DNA of 64,000 bases from Diorhabda sublineata (GCF_026230105.1 NC_079474.1:37772294-37836293), one strand, 5' to 3'. Counted from the stretch's first letter, positions 12,801 through 24,690 are shown. The notes: generated by a model from the sequence alone, not told the origin. A program made the numbers and translations.

Positions 12801-14639
12801 GTAGTAGGACTCAAAAACATTCAATTAAAAATAATAATTGGAAAAAAAAGTAAATGGGAGGGAGGCGAGGAGAATATTAGAGTTTGATAAAGAAGAGAAT
12901 ATTAAGCTTTAGATTTACCTATTAAAACATTATTGTTTTATTCGCGACCTAATTTTTTGTTACATTCTGTGTCAATACACAGAATTCAATCTGTCAACTA
13001 TAATTATTCATTAGATATCGCAGTGTACAATTTCTCGTAATTTTTTCCCAATTTCATTCTTTCAAATTGTTCGTTGTACATTTTAAACTAGACACAATGT
13101 TTTTCTGGAAAACATATATACGTTAAACGAATGCGTCATTTCTTCTATTGGTTTTTTTTCAAATTAGTGAACACGGTGTATAACAGTCAGGAAAAATAAA
13201 CTCCAACAGTGGCGAGAGAATATATGCCTGAATATTTAAACTTCTAAACACTAGACCAATGTCAGTGTACATTATTCAACATATTTCCCTGTCGACTCAT
13301 GGTTTATGCAGGGGCTTTTAGGGCGTCAAATTGGCACTATCGCCACCCTTGTCGTTGTTCGATGCTCGTTTTCGAACTCTCGGACACACTTGTTCCTAAT
13401 GGCACTCAAGAGTACAACGATTTAACCGTTGAATGTAGAGTTTGGTTTACAGTTAACTATAGTTAAGGTTAATTGACAACTAAAGCATGTTTGTGTAACC
13501 AGGTAGGAGCTAAATTGCTTTTGAATATTGCAGATGACAAATTACTTCCTAAAGTGGATAGCCAAAGACACACATCATCCATTTACAGATTATAATATTA
13601 AATAATCTTTTCTAGGATGAATATTAATCGTGTTAGAGATAAATACGAAATTTTAATTTATCATATGTGAAAAAAAATGAATTCGCGGACAGAATTTTTG
13701 TTGTTACAAAAATAATGTTGATTCATGGACTATATTAAATATAACGTTATACAGGAAGTTATTCAGGTTAAATAGTTGTGTTTGAACTTATAAAGTAACA
13801 CTTTTCCATTGAAATAAAATAGAAACAATCAAATTGAGGAAAGGATCAATTAAAAGTAACATGTAGTGTTACTTAAGTAAAATGAGTGCGAATTGAATTG
13901 CGGAAAAGGGAAATCACTTAAGGGGACAATATTTTAATTGTTGTTGTGAGTTCACAAAATTATAGTGCCGATAATGAAGGAATATGGTGTTAACTAAGTG
14001 TCATTAATGGGTAAAGTAGGCCTTTATGATAAAGAAAGTAAAGGAAATCGTGTTTTAGTACTTTATAGGAGACAATTCTTTGTATTATTCTTATATTTTT
14101 AAATCTCACTTATAGTGTTCTTTAAAAACCTATTCGTGGGGTGATTTAATGAACACTATCTATTACGTTCTCAATTTATTTAAACAGTATACAATACAGC
14201 TAATTTATAATAATCATATTAAACAATTTTTGCGATTACTTTTACTAATCCATTCTTTTCATACGCCTATTTCTTTAAGACTAAACCAACTGCGTTACAT
14301 AAACTTATTTATATAGCACAAATAGAATTCGACAATGTTCTAGAAATACAAGAAATAAATAAATAGAGTTTCCTAGAAATCATTTAAAAGAAATACTGTA
14401 ATAAACCCCCTACTATAATAAAAAATTTATCAAAGGCGCGTCCGCCATTTATAAAAAACATTCAAAGCGCCGTGTGAAATCGCCGAATTTTGATTTCATT
14501 GTAGTTGGACAGAGCCGGCCTAAGGACCCATTTAGCGATCTTGTTCGTAACAATATTGTAAGAGATCAATAATTTGCTTTAATTTTGACAAATAGATTCG
14601 TGTAAACAATATAATATTAATCACGGATTTAAATAATGC
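12801..14639. other. No gene recognised; short hairpin and a higher-GC patch
   Basis: A perfect 8-bp hairpin lies at 12964-12985 (ATTCTGTG, six-base loop, CACAGAAT). A higher-GC patch at about 13290-13450 and another at 14430-14530 (GCGCGTCCGCCATTTATAAA) stand out from the AT-rich background but do not translate into anything I recognise. Confidence 0.45.
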
Positions 14640-15660
14640 TTGATTGGGGGAGACGAATGGAAAGAGCATAAAAGATAATATAGTATATATACTACAAAAT
14701 CTAACAAGAAATGATCTAGAGAGTAGAAACAAGAAGAGGAGCGAATATAGGATGATATTACAAATTGGTAGTTACAAATTATAAATTCACAATGATAAAA
14801 AAATACGAAATCAATATATTCAGGTAACGATATAAAAAAGAAGCGAGATTTTTTGAAGTACTCAAAAGTAGAAGACGATAGCAAAGAAAAGCTGTCAGAA
14901 GAGCAAGGGAAATACAGATTAATAAGACGATAGGAGAATTGTGTAGCAAAACAAAATATAATGATTACATTAAAGAACAGATTGGTGAATCTGGTAGCGA
15001 AAACGGAGGTGAAAGATCTAAGAACATAGAAACAATTTGAAATCGAATGTAATGCAATCTAACAAATAGATAATGGACTATAATGGAAATACAATGAAAT
15101 ACAACCAGATGAAGACAAAAATATGACATGTTCTTGAAACATGGTATAATATTACACAAATAAGTATGGAAGTTTTTCATGAAAGAACCATAGAAGGAGA
15201 AGAAGCAGAGAAAATAATCACTGAGAATGTTAGAAAGAAAATCAATGAAATTAAATTGGTAAAAGTTTGAGTAGAGTATGATATAACACAGAAATGATTA
15301 AATGTATGAGTAGATAAAGAAAGAAATGGATGTTCACAATATGTAAAAAAGTCAGTAAAAGATTCTAAAATATTGGAAAAAATGTCATATCACTCGTACA
15401 CAATACACAATTTTCGCAAATTACAAACCAATGTGTTTAGTTCAAATTTTATTTAATGTCTACTTCAAAGTTTTGAACAAGGATTCATGGAATAAAGCTG
15501 AAGAGTAGGTTTCCACCAGGACAGACAACGTACCATAACATTTTTGCTACGAATAAACAAGTAAGGATTGAAGATAATAGTTTATCCCTTTCTTACTATT
15601 CTGGTCTTGGATCAACTAGTGAGAATAGTTCATACCAATAGAGGACAATTTGTTACAAAT
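14640..15660 (+). mobile_element. LINE ORF2 relic, endonuclease linker to early reverse transcriptase
   Basis: The + strand translation at 15180-15240 gives ERTIEGEEAEKIITENVRKK. At 15291-15353 it gives EMIKCMSR.RKKWMFTICKK, which matches the stretch just before the reverse transcriptase domain of insect LINEs (KAPG.D.I..EMIK.MG...). Further on come CHTRT-type and NYKPMCLVQI-like residues (about 15410-15450) and RFPPGQTTYHNIFATNKQ (15507-15560), the counterpart of FR.GR.T.D.IF...Q. The order of blocks is correct for a LINE, but stops and frameshifts are numerous. The polymerase core and 3' end are missing. Confidence 0.65.
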
Positions 15661-16620
15661 ATGTAGGTCCTGATTATAAAAATGTGAAGAAACCAAATAC
15701 AAAAAAACACATTTCAGAAATTGGCGTATCTACATATGATTATCTAGATAATAATAAACAGGATAATAGAAAAACATCAATACACTAAAAAAGAAATACT
15801 TGTACTGTTATGAACAAATGAGGAGAATCGGTCCGCTGTAAATAATGAGAATGAGTATGTCAAGGAATAAGGAATGAGGAAAATAAAAGTACTTACTTGA
15901 CAGAGACAGAAAAGGCTGAGGATCAGATAAAAAAAAATAAAGAAGGGAGAAGAAAATTTTATTAGAATCTATATTAATAGGTATTATGAAAATGAAGAGT
16001 TCCATTGAGTGGAAGTGCAAATTAGAACGGAAACATTTTTTTTCGTGCTGGAACTTCATAGCTTCACTGAACATGCTCAATATAAATTTTCTTTTATTTA
16101 TTTATTTATATTTATCATTTAGCATGTGTACTTTGAATAACAATAAAATAAAAATATGACTGCTTCAAGGCCGAGCTATGCGAATTGTATTCACCTGTTA
16201 CAACTTCTCTATTTCGTGAGTATCAATTCTTTATGCATTCCTGGCATCACTCTAATCTTACCATAAGTATTGCTGATAGACTCTAGTATTCTATATGCAA
16301 ATAGAGCATGGATATTTCATTGTACAAAGAAACTTTATCATGAGATGGTTCTACATCAATTTCCACGTCTAGATTTTCTTCTGTCTCATCTTCTTGCATT
16401 TCCTGATGTTTATTTATCTGCAATATCATTTCGTCATCCGACAAAATCTGAAAGCCTTGATCATTACCGTCACAAGTGACCTAGTTGTTAGTCCGGATAA
16501 TCACGAATCCGAATATCTGAGGACCGGATAATCGAGTTTCTATTGTATTTTGAAAACAATTATTTGCTACTACTGGCAACCAGTTTCAAGCAATAATACC
16601 TATTTTGAATAATGTACATT
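15661..16620. other. Intronic sequence before the C15 terminal exon
   Basis: AT-rich sequence with no recognised gene or element. It leads into the polypyrimidine tract of the acceptor at 16656. Confidence 0.5.
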
Positions 16621-16656
16621 CCATTCCTTTTTCTTTAGTGACTATTATTGTTTCAG
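16621..16656 (+). promoter_or_regulatory. 3' splice site of the C15 terminal exon
   Basis: A pyrimidine-rich stretch (CCATTCCTTTTTCTTTAG, then TTATTGTTTCAG) ends in the AG at 16655-16656. The first exon base, A16657, completes an arginine codon begun in the upstream exon, so the intron interrupts the codon after its second base. This fits the TKWR/RQTAEE junction expected for TLX-family genes. Confidence 0.8.
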
Positions 16657-16873
16657 ACGGCAGACAGCAGAAGAACGAGAAGCCGAACGACAAGCAGCAA
16701 ACAGACTGATGTTATCCCTTCAAGCAGAAGCTCTGTCTAAAGGCTACATCAGTGAAGGACCTCCTCCTCAACCAGGTCCTGGTGATACGGCGCTTAGCGC
16801 ATTACAAAATTTACAACCTTGGGCAGGACCATACAGTGCTCCTCAACCCGCATTGGCGGAATCAATGTGTTAA
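16657..16873 (+). CDS. C15: C15/clawless (TLX-family homeobox) transcription factor, 3'-terminal coding exon
   Basis: The exon encodes 71 residues and a TAA stop at 16871-16873. It begins [20 protein letters not shown], the segment that directly follows the homeodomain WFQNRRTKWR in TLX1/2/3 and Drosophila C15. It continues with a glutamine/leucine-rich helix, a proline/glycine-rich linker (about residues 33-43), and ALQNLQPW (about residues 48-55), a C-terminal hallmark of TLX proteins, ending AESMC. The homeodomain itself must lie upstream of the window. The family acts in the nucleus as sequence-specific DNA-binding regulators; in Drosophila C15 patterns distal leg segments. Codon use is more GC-rich than the surroundings and the frame is intact, unlike every transposon frame nearby. 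The symbol is assigned from motif recognition. The paralogue is unambiguous at family level, and a single C15 gene is usual in insects. Confidence 0.9.
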
Positions 16874-17025
16874 AGAACAACAAAGACCTGTGAGGTTTTC
16901 CTAGACTGTGCAATAGTACGAGTTTTAGCTGTGTATATATTTTTTGAAGTTTCGGACACAATTATTGCTAGTAATAAATATGTAAATATTCTTAAATGCT
17001 ATATATTCTATTCACTATGAATAAA
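16874..17025 (+). other. Probable 3' UTR of the C15 gene
   Basis: The sequence after the stop codon contains AATAAA at 16973-16978 and again at 17020-17025. Either could direct polyadenylation. The exact cleavage site cannot be seen. Confidence 0.65.
16973..16978 (+). terminator. Polyadenylation signal AATAAA, C15 transcript
   Basis: A canonical hexamer about 100 bp after the stop codon. A second copy lies at 17020-17025. Confidence 0.6.
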
Positions 17026-18429
17026 TTCATCAATTTGGGTTCTACAGTCAAAATATTATTGAATTGCTGCTGATGTTAGAAATATTGTTAACTGCTTAAA
17101 CGTTGAAACACCAACATGAAACACAGTGTGTAAAAAAGTCGGGTTACAAATTAAATAACATAGTTTAAAATCAAGAACTTTACTGCAAATTGTTTTTTCT
17201 TAATATTTCTTTTGTAGGAGATGAAGTGGAAATATGGAAGAAATGTGTGTGCTGTTATTTCATGCAGAGTTACTTATCGATAATTTTGAATAACCAGATA
17301 ACCAAAGATCGACAATAATGTGTTAAATGTTATCTTCGGTTCGCTTTTTCACTTTTAACTCCCTCGCCAATCATAGGAAATCAATTTTCTGAGACATTTC
17401 AATCGTTCTGAATTATCTGCAGAGCTTCACTAATTATCCGTACAATAGATAGCTCTTACTTATAACCATTTTGTTATTCACATCAAGGGTAGTTTTTATA
17501 TACAATCATTTTAAATTTAAAGATTTTTTTAAGTCGTAAAATAATAAAAATATATTTCTCTGAGTGTAGTTATTAGAATCTGTAGATATACTAAGCAACA
17601 AATGAAATAATTTTGCTTTTATAAAATTTTCAGTTTTCTAGGATGCCAACAAATAAATTTGATTTTTTTATTGGATATATCACGATTCGTATCCCAAATA
17701 CTACCAAAATGATTTGAAACAATTATACATATTAAATGTTCACATTTTGATTCAAGACATTTTTCAAATATTTCTGAGATATTTTATTGAAAATTATAGT
17801 TATTTTACATTTTTTCACAACAAATCCTTCAAATATGCAACCAGAGTAGTTTAACGCGAGAGAGTACCTTTCTCATGAAGTCAACTTTCATCTGCTATGA
17901 TATATCGATGGAAAAATTTAATTTGGCTCACGTTTAAAGATATCCAAACATACGTTTGAATTTTTAATGCGTGCGAAATTTTGATCAGCATCAAGCAATC
18001 GCGACATTCACCTTGCAGATAGATTTTCATACTTGATATTCAAGCAAAATATTAAACGCCTGCACGTTTTTCACAATTATTTTAACACGTAAATATAGTT
18101 TAATTAATATTCGAAACTATTTTTATTTATTTACTCAACAAAGAAATAGTATACTTCGTTAGGAGTCTGGAAATAAGGATTTTTCCGTGCACGCGTGACA
18201 AATTCGGGAAATTAGGCAAGCACGGAAAAATCCATTTCTGAACGATACTTTTCATTATACTTATCTGAAAACAACGCAGAAAATGATAAGAATTAAATTT
18301 AGAATATTTAATTTTCAATTAATCATAATACATTGTAATAGTACCAAACATGATTAACATTTACATAGCAGCGATACATTTATTATTAGCATTGTTTTAT
18401 TTTCTGTTAGTTTAAGTCATGTTAAATTT
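17026..18429. other. Intergenic, no gene recognised
   Basis: AT-rich sequence without motifs I can assign. An 18.2 kb stretch contains an inverted ATTTTTCCGTGCACG / CACGGAAAAATCCAT pair (18177-18231) forming a short imperfect hairpin. Confidence 0.45.
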
Positions 18430-19060
18430 AAAAAATGTCCCTGGAAGAAAATCCAGATATTCCTTAAAAAACATATTAGAGCCAGCGGCACAAACCAGTG
18501 CTGATTTGTAACCAGAAAAATCTAAGTCGAGATATGAGTATCAACTTTGTAGAGAATGGCGAGATCTCCGAAAAGTTGTAAGCTGTAAGTGATGATATTC
18601 TTCTAGATTATTTTGTCGAAAAAGACAACAATATGGAATATTTCACGTTATAGAGTCGGTTTTCAATGCTAAAGAACTGTTTACCTATAAAATGAATTGC
18701 TGGTAACACAAAATATCCAAAACTATTGCTTTTTTGAAACGCAAGCACCAAAAAAGTCCAGGGTACTAACGGCAGAACAAGTAACCACATTTTTATGCTA
18801 AGCTCTAGATGAATAATATCTACTGGCAAAAGTGAAGTAGTATTTGGAATCTCGGGAATGATTTGATACGTTTAAGTTTAGACGATGTGGAAGATAATGG
18901 ACGATTTGTTATTGTGTTTTTACAAGATAGAAAAAAACATATGTCAGGAAATTCTACCATTACCAATAAAGCTTTTACATTTAAGTCCTGTGTACTTTAA
19001 CGTGAATATGCAGGTCTACGGCCTAAAATTATAAACAGCAGAAGATTATTTGTTGCATAC
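18430..19060 (+). pseudogene. Crypton-like tyrosine recombinase relic
   Basis: Stitched across frames, the + strand gives SRYEYQLCREWRDLRK, SDDILLDYFVEKDNNMEYFT, SRFSMLKNCLPIK, AFLKRKHQKSPG, VVFGISG (18838-18858), NDLIRLSLDDVEDNGRF (18857-18907), REYAGLRPKI and RRLFVAY. This is the order of the SAM-like N-terminal domain and the start of the catalytic domain in insect tyrosine recombinase (Crypton/DUF3504-like) proteins, where the segment after FGISG normally carries the first catalytic arginine (a CRR.EL-like block). Here a frameshift and short deletion remove exactly that block. The C-terminal H..R...H/W and nucleophilic tyrosine region is absent. The frame stops shortly before the oppositely oriented LINE beginning near 19110, whose insertion could have removed the end. 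At least five stops interrupt it. Confidence 0.65.
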
Positions 19061-19109
19061 TGAAATCGTGAGTGTTCGCCCAACATCTTAGATGCCAGTT
19101 CTCCAGTTT

Positions 19110-20950
19110 TCAGTCTTCTTGTTCTTCTTCTTTTTCTTCCGTGTATTAGGCGTAGTCGCCTGATTTATCTTCGACAACCTTGCCTCCTATCCTGCTTCAA
19201 GGTTGTCGCTCCACCTTTTTCTGGGTCGGCCGGTACTCCTTCGACCCAATGGGAATTTATCGCGCGCAATCTTGACCAGTCTATTGTTGTCCATACGACT
19301 TACGTGCTCGTTCCATTCTTTTTTTCTTGATAGAACCCATTCTTTAACGTCATCTATTTGTACAATTTTCTGATGTTCTCACTTCTTTTCCTGTCCAGTA
19401 GGGTTTTTCCGGCTAACCTGCGTAGCACTTTCATCTCTGCTATTTTCATCATTCTTTTGGTTATCGCCGTTTCTGGACGTGTCTCTGCCGTGTAGGTCAT
19501 TACGGGTCTAACCGTGGCCTTGTATATTATCAATTTGGCCTCTATTTCGATATGTTTATTTCGCCATATGGTTTCGTTCAAACATACTGCTATTCTTAAG
19601 GCTTTAGTTGTTTGCTCTCTTACTTCGTTTTCTACGTCTACAAATCCTGAAATCTCGATTCCTAAGTATTTGAATTTCATTACTTGGTGAATTAACTGGT
19701 CGTCTACGACTAGCTTACATCTTACCGGAGTTTTGGATGTGGTCATATACTTTGTTTTGGACGCAGATATTATTATATCATATGTAAAAGTCTTTGAAGA
19801 TCATCCTCATTTCTTGCGTCTAGAACAGGATCATCAGCGTAACATAATATTGTAATATTTCGATCCCCCATCTGGTACTTTCTTGATTATTTCGTCCATA
19901 ATGATACTGAAAAGCAGGAGCTTAAGGAGTCTCCCTGGCGAGTCCCTTTGTGTGCTGCTATTTGCTCCGCTAGCACTCCGTTCACTTTGGCTTGGATTTT
20001 GTTGTCCATGTATATATTTTCAATAGCTTTTATCAAGTCGTGGGGGATTTGTTTATCGTATAGTAGATGCACTACGTCTTTTAGTTGTACTCGATCGAAG
20101 GCTTTTTATTGATCTATAAAGCACATAAACGCTGGTCTGTTGTACTCTGATGACGAAGATCGCAAATGTGCACGACCTTCCCCATCTAAATCCCTGTTGC
20201 TCATCTGTTAACGTGATGAAACTGTTTATTTTATTTATGACGACTTTTGTTGTAAGTTTCAGAGTGCTACCCAGCAAACTGATTCCTCTATAATCAGATG
20301 GTATTTTCTTATCTCCTTTTTTGACCATGAGAATCGTAGTACTCGTTCTCCAATCCTGGGATTTTTGGATGTGACACGATCTTATTAATGAAAGTTGTTA
20401 GTTGCTTGGTAAGGCTTTTTCTCTACTACTACTTGAGTAGTTCGTTAGTTATGTTATCTTGCCTGAGCTTTTCTATTTTTGAGCTGTTGGTTAGCCGCTT
20501 GCATCTCTGTCAATTCAAAATGTAGATCTTAGTTTGTAGTTATTTCAGGCGTGTTTGGTTCGTTTCTGTTTTCGTCTTCGATCCGATACAGTTCTTGGAG
20601 GTACTAGATCCATGTTTCCTTTTGTGTTTGGTTTGTCTCGAAGAGTTCGTTGACTTCTTTTCTTTGTCCCTTTATCATTCGTCATATCTGTTTCTAGAGG
20701 CCGCAAAAATCATTCGCCATTTGTTTGGAAAATTATTCCCAATATTTGTTCTTGATTTCTTTTACTAATGTTGTTGTTTCATTACGTACTCTTTTGTAAT
20801 CTTCGTACGAATTCAGGGTTTTTGATGTTCTGTATTTCAGATAGGCTTCTTTCTTTTCTTGACATTTATCTCTCACTTCCTTACAGAACCATGGTGTTAG
20901 AACTAAAACACCATAATTGTTTTTTCTTATAACTAATTTCAATTGTATTT
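19110..20950 (-). mobile_element. RTE-like LINE, 5'-truncated, decayed ORF2
   Basis: Read on the minus strand, in order: PWFCKEVRDKCQEKKEAYLK (about 20890-20820), ETWI.YLQELYRIEDENRN (about 20620-20560), KKGDKKIPSDYRGISLLGST (about 20320-20260), DEQQGFRWGRSCT, RQGDSLSSCF (about 19945-19915), the polymerase active-site box CYADD (YADD codons at 19841-19830) with NEDDLQRLLH, then KFKYLGIEISGFVDVENEVR, YKATVRPVMTYTAETRPET, and a tail with WNEHVSRMDNNRLVKIARDK and GRPRKRW. All reverse transcriptase blocks are present but spread over several frames with stops. The 3' end is a GAAGAAGAAC-type simple tail at about 19105-19135, as in the copy at 30240-31080. RTE-like is inferred from the domain order and microsatellite tail. 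Confidence 0.85.
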
Positions 20951-22199
20951 TTTATTTGTCGCACGAAATATAAATCGGAGATTTTCGGTGCGTTGTTCTG
21001 AAAATGCCACTCTCACATCTTTGTTAAAACAAATGTAAACAAGGTGTTTTCAGATAAATATAATAAGAAAAAATTTCTTCGCCTAAGTATGAAAATTAAA
21101 TGGTCAGATTTATATAAAATATTGGCAGATGATATCATAAAAATGACAGAACTAACAAAGTAGAGAAATTGTTTTTAATCTCAAAAAAGTCGAACCGTCC
21201 TCTTAAGATAAACTTGAATTGAAATTATTGGATATTTCCCTATATCTCAATTTCATACGATTAATACTGAAGAATACATTTGAATATTGAGTACACATAA
21301 ATATGTATAAGGAAGCGGAGAATTAGAGAAAATTGATTTCAATTCTAATATTTTGTCGTATCTTGATTTAAGCAGTTTTCTGTTCATTGGAGCAAATAAT
21401 ATTTTAACTAATGAGTTTGTAAAAAACGCCACTTCCTATAAGAGAAAGATCAATAACAATTATTATTGATATTAAATCTTTTTAAGCGATCTTTATAACT
21501 GTTATTCTGTTTTTCACAATTTTAATATTGTTATGCGTAACTGAGCTTCAGTTTTTTTTTACAGTAAAAGTTATTATTTACATAAAATTTATTATCTCGA
21601 AATTAACGTGGTAAAACGACGTAAGTAGTAGAAAACCACTTAAAAAATCTTGTTCACGTAATTTTCTGCGTCATAAAATTCCAAAAAAATAATTTTGTCC
21701 GAAACCAACTCTTGTAAATACGTTAAAAACTATATTAAATAAATTTCCAAAGACCCGAAACTTATCTACATTGTACAGAATGTTCATAGTCAGCGTAAGA
21801 AGTATCGAAGTACTATCCAATCACGTCAATAGATATAAAAATCCTTAGAAACAGAACGGATTTTAATTATTTCTTCTTGATAATTATATTTCGGAAGCTT
21901 TATATAGTGTAATGGAAACTTTTTCTAGAAATAATTCAATATTAGATTACATTATGTAGGGCAAACTTCATTTAGATTGGTCGTGGTTCAGTCGGAGGAC
22001 CTCCCCAATTTGGAAAATTAGTTAATTACCTCACTACTTTCCTATCGTTTTTTCTTTTATAGCACTTTTTAAGCTTTTCCATCTCAAAGTTTTTTACTTT
22101 TTCTATGCTATTGGCGCTAGACAATCTACAGTGTCGTTGTGGCAGATGCTCTCTTCTACCCCTTTATACTATTTATCCATTATTACTCCCCATTTCTAA
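20951..22199. other. Intergenic, no gene recognised
   Basis: AT-rich sequence. The first 60 bases might be a further degraded 5' piece of the neighbouring LINE. The rest shows nothing I can assign. Confidence 0.45.
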
Positions 22200-23049
22200 A
22201 ATTATCCCAACGATACAATAGCCAATTATCACTCCGATGGTTTTCTAGTTTTACGTGTATCTTATTATCTTTTGATTTTCTCTTCATTAAACTTTGGTTA
22301 AATCGCTCTGAATTACTTAAAATCACTTTTGTTTGACCATATATCCTGATGTTTGGCTCTGATTCGTATATCAATAGCATATTTAGTCTAGTCCAGGTAC
22401 TTAGCAGAGATTTACTCCATTGTCACGAATTCTGGAGAGTACCTCGCAATGTTTTGGTTTTTGAGACTGCCTGCGTACCTGTGTAGTTTATTGTGTTTTT
22501 GCTTGATTTACCACTTTCTCTTGACCCTCTGATAACATTTTCAGTCTATACGACTTCTAGATGTTTCTTGAAATAAACGTCTTGGGAAGACTCACAAAGT
22601 ATCTAGCTTGCTTTCTAGAATTGTTGAAATTGGATCACCAATGAATTTCAAATAGAATTTTCATATTTTGTACAACTTTTGGACGTGTTTTTTGAAAATT
22701 GGTGAATTTCTTGTAATTACTTTCTGATCTCTATTCTGCTCCGATTATTCCAACAGAAAGATGGATATCTCATAACAGTTTGTGTCGTCATATGTTTAAT
22801 ATCCATCTCAGCTTAGCATCTAGAGTCGTTCCTAGATATTAAGCTGTGCTTCCATATGGTACCTCTTAGAGTTTTACTCTCCCATTTATTAAATTCATTG
22901 ATGGCTCTTTGTAGTTTTTGTGTAGTGTAACTTCTTTCACATTTTGCCTGCTGAAAGAAAAGCTGTTTTCATGTTATGTATTTTTGCCTTTTGTATCATA
23001 TGTATATAGAATAAACAGAACTGGGCCAAGTACGCTTACTTGTGGCATT
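22200..23049 (-). mobile_element. Jockey-type LINE reverse transcriptase relic
   Basis: The minus strand from 23049 to 22994 reads MPQVSVLGPVLFILYTYDT, the motif preceding the polymerase active site in jockey/BS-type reverse transcriptases (usual form G.PQGSVLGP.L..LYT.D). The FADD box is missing through a deletion. It is followed by NLINGRVKL.EVPYGSTA.Y, then LGTTLDAKLRW (about 22815-22785), the usual KYLG..LD..L.W block. A weakly similar stretch IRIYGQTKVILSNSERFNQS (22350-22290) occupies the position of the WTYGIQLWG...N...LQRFQ block. Stops are frequent. A C-terminal fragment of the same LINE type lies just beyond, in the opposite orientation. Confidence 0.7.
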
Positions 23050-23219
23050 CAATTTTTTAATAGTAATACATCATAAATATCTCATTTTCAATGAATGTGT
23101 TGATAAAGATAGAAGTTTAAACAATATACCACATTTCGTATCGCTCCGATTTTCAACAAATTGAAAAAACAGAATTATAAAAAAAATCATCCAAATCTTA
23201 TCTGTTTCTAAAGACTTCG

Positions 23220-23512
23220 AAAAAATTGACGCGATTAGAATAGTTCAGATCTACTTTGAAAGAAGAGAAAAAGATCTCACGCATTTCTCTTTTCATTGTT
23301 GAATTATTTTAAATGCTCCATGGTATATACCCAACAGCGTTATTGCTTGTGACCTTCAAATTAAGTGAGTTGAAGAAGAAATATCTCACTTCACCCAGAA
23401 TTATTCTCACCGCATTAAAACCCATCCCAACGAATTAGCTCAACTTCTAAAAAGACCTCCCAACCAGCGAAGACTTCTTCCGTATGATCTGCCTGACAGA
23501 TTTTAATTTCAT
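23220..23512 (+). mobile_element. Jockey-type LINE C-terminal fragment, inverted relative to neighbour
   Basis: The + strand gives NAPWYIPNSVIACDLQIK (about 23311-23364) followed by VEEEISHFTQNYSHRIKTHP and NELAQLL (to about 23440). This is the characteristic C-terminal end of jockey/BS ORF2 proteins (NAPWY..N..IH.DL..P.V..EI.......Y..RL..HPN.LA). It faces away from the reverse transcriptase fragment at 22200-23049. Confidence 0.7.
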
Positions 23513-24690
23513 AGTGATGTGTTGCTTAGTTATCCCTCAATAAAACTATTTTTTATAATTGAAAGGAAGTTTCCACATATATTACTTTCAACCATTTGCT
23601 CATTGTCAATTTTACACATTGCAAATAAAGTTCTTAAAAAATTGTTTAAACAGATCAAAAATGATTATATTAATTAATATTAAATATTCTTATTGAATTT
23701 AATTATAATAAATATAAATATAAGTATCAGAAACAAGATGAATCTGATCGATGCCAATATTGTTTGCGACCAAGCTTTATATTAGTTTCGTCCCAGTGCC
23801 AGTTCAGTGTATGTATATACATATCGGAATCTTTAAACTCGATTTTCCAATGACAATACTATAATTCTCTTAATTTGTACGATTAACCCTATCAGGATTA
23901 CCAAAGAGTATGTAAAGGAATCTTTGTACTCTATTTTTTACCGACTTAAAAGGAAAAGTTGTTCATCATTAACCAAAGTAGAAAAATATAGAGCTTTGAT
24001 TGAAACTGAAACTAGGTCTCAATCCCTTTAACAAAAATAATTTGACACTTCCCAAATAAATTTCGTTATGTCATCTCTTCAAAAAATAAATACTTTCTTA
24101 GCTTTCTGAGAAGGATTCTCTCTTTTCAAAAAATGATTCGAAATTTCAATTTTCTTTAATGATAAACAATCGTTGACTATTTGGATCACTAAGTTGAGGC
24201 CTTATTCGTTTCACCTAGCTCTTGAAAGTAAAGTAGTAATAGATTTTCTAAAGTCTTCAATGTGTTTTTCTCATCGCCTCGTTTTTTATATGCAATTAAG
24301 GCGTTTTCATAAAATACCTGTCACTTTTTGGGATACAGTCTCACTTCTTTAGCCTGTACTTTAATTTCAGGAGAAATACACATTCAAGCAACGTTCATTT
24401 TTAGTAATCTCGACCCCAAACTATAAATTATGCACTGTCGCTGGTGTTTTACATTTGTCAGAAGCTTGAATGATTTAATCTTTAAGGAAATTTGAAAATA
24501 TATATTTTATTAAATTTTCATTTTTCTAATTCATTTGAAGAAAAATACCAGTAGTGGTAAAAATGCTATATGAGACTCGTAGAAAGTGAATTAATGTGTC
24601 GTATCCATTAAAGTCCAATAATCTTTGCTGGAGTGTTTACAGCTTACCTATTCATCCCCCCCTTTTCAGAAAATTGCAACAGGAAATGGG
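23513..24690. other. Intergenic, no gene recognised
   Basis: AT-rich sequence with no supported coding or structural feature. Confidence 0.45.

Larger units (their letters stand above)
1..16656 (+). other. Probable last intron of the C15/TLX-family homeobox gene
   Basis: The coding exon starting at 16657 opens with a splice acceptor and begins in the middle of a codon, so an upstream exon must exist. I looked on the + strand for a homeodomain exon (a WFQNRR-type segment) before 16657 and saw none, so this stretch is most simply the 3'-most intron, at least 16.6 kb long. Everything recognisable inside it is repetitive: LINE and mariner relics and an A-rich tandem repeat, listed separately. 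The intron reading is inference. A missed short exon or an alternative gene structure cannot be excluded by eye. Confidence 0.55.

Noticed and set aside
14621..16080. Several minus-strand frames of 70-90 codons rich in Phe, Leu and Ser
   Set aside because: They are reverse-strand readings of an A-rich LINE remnant or AT-rich intron, with no motif or splice context.
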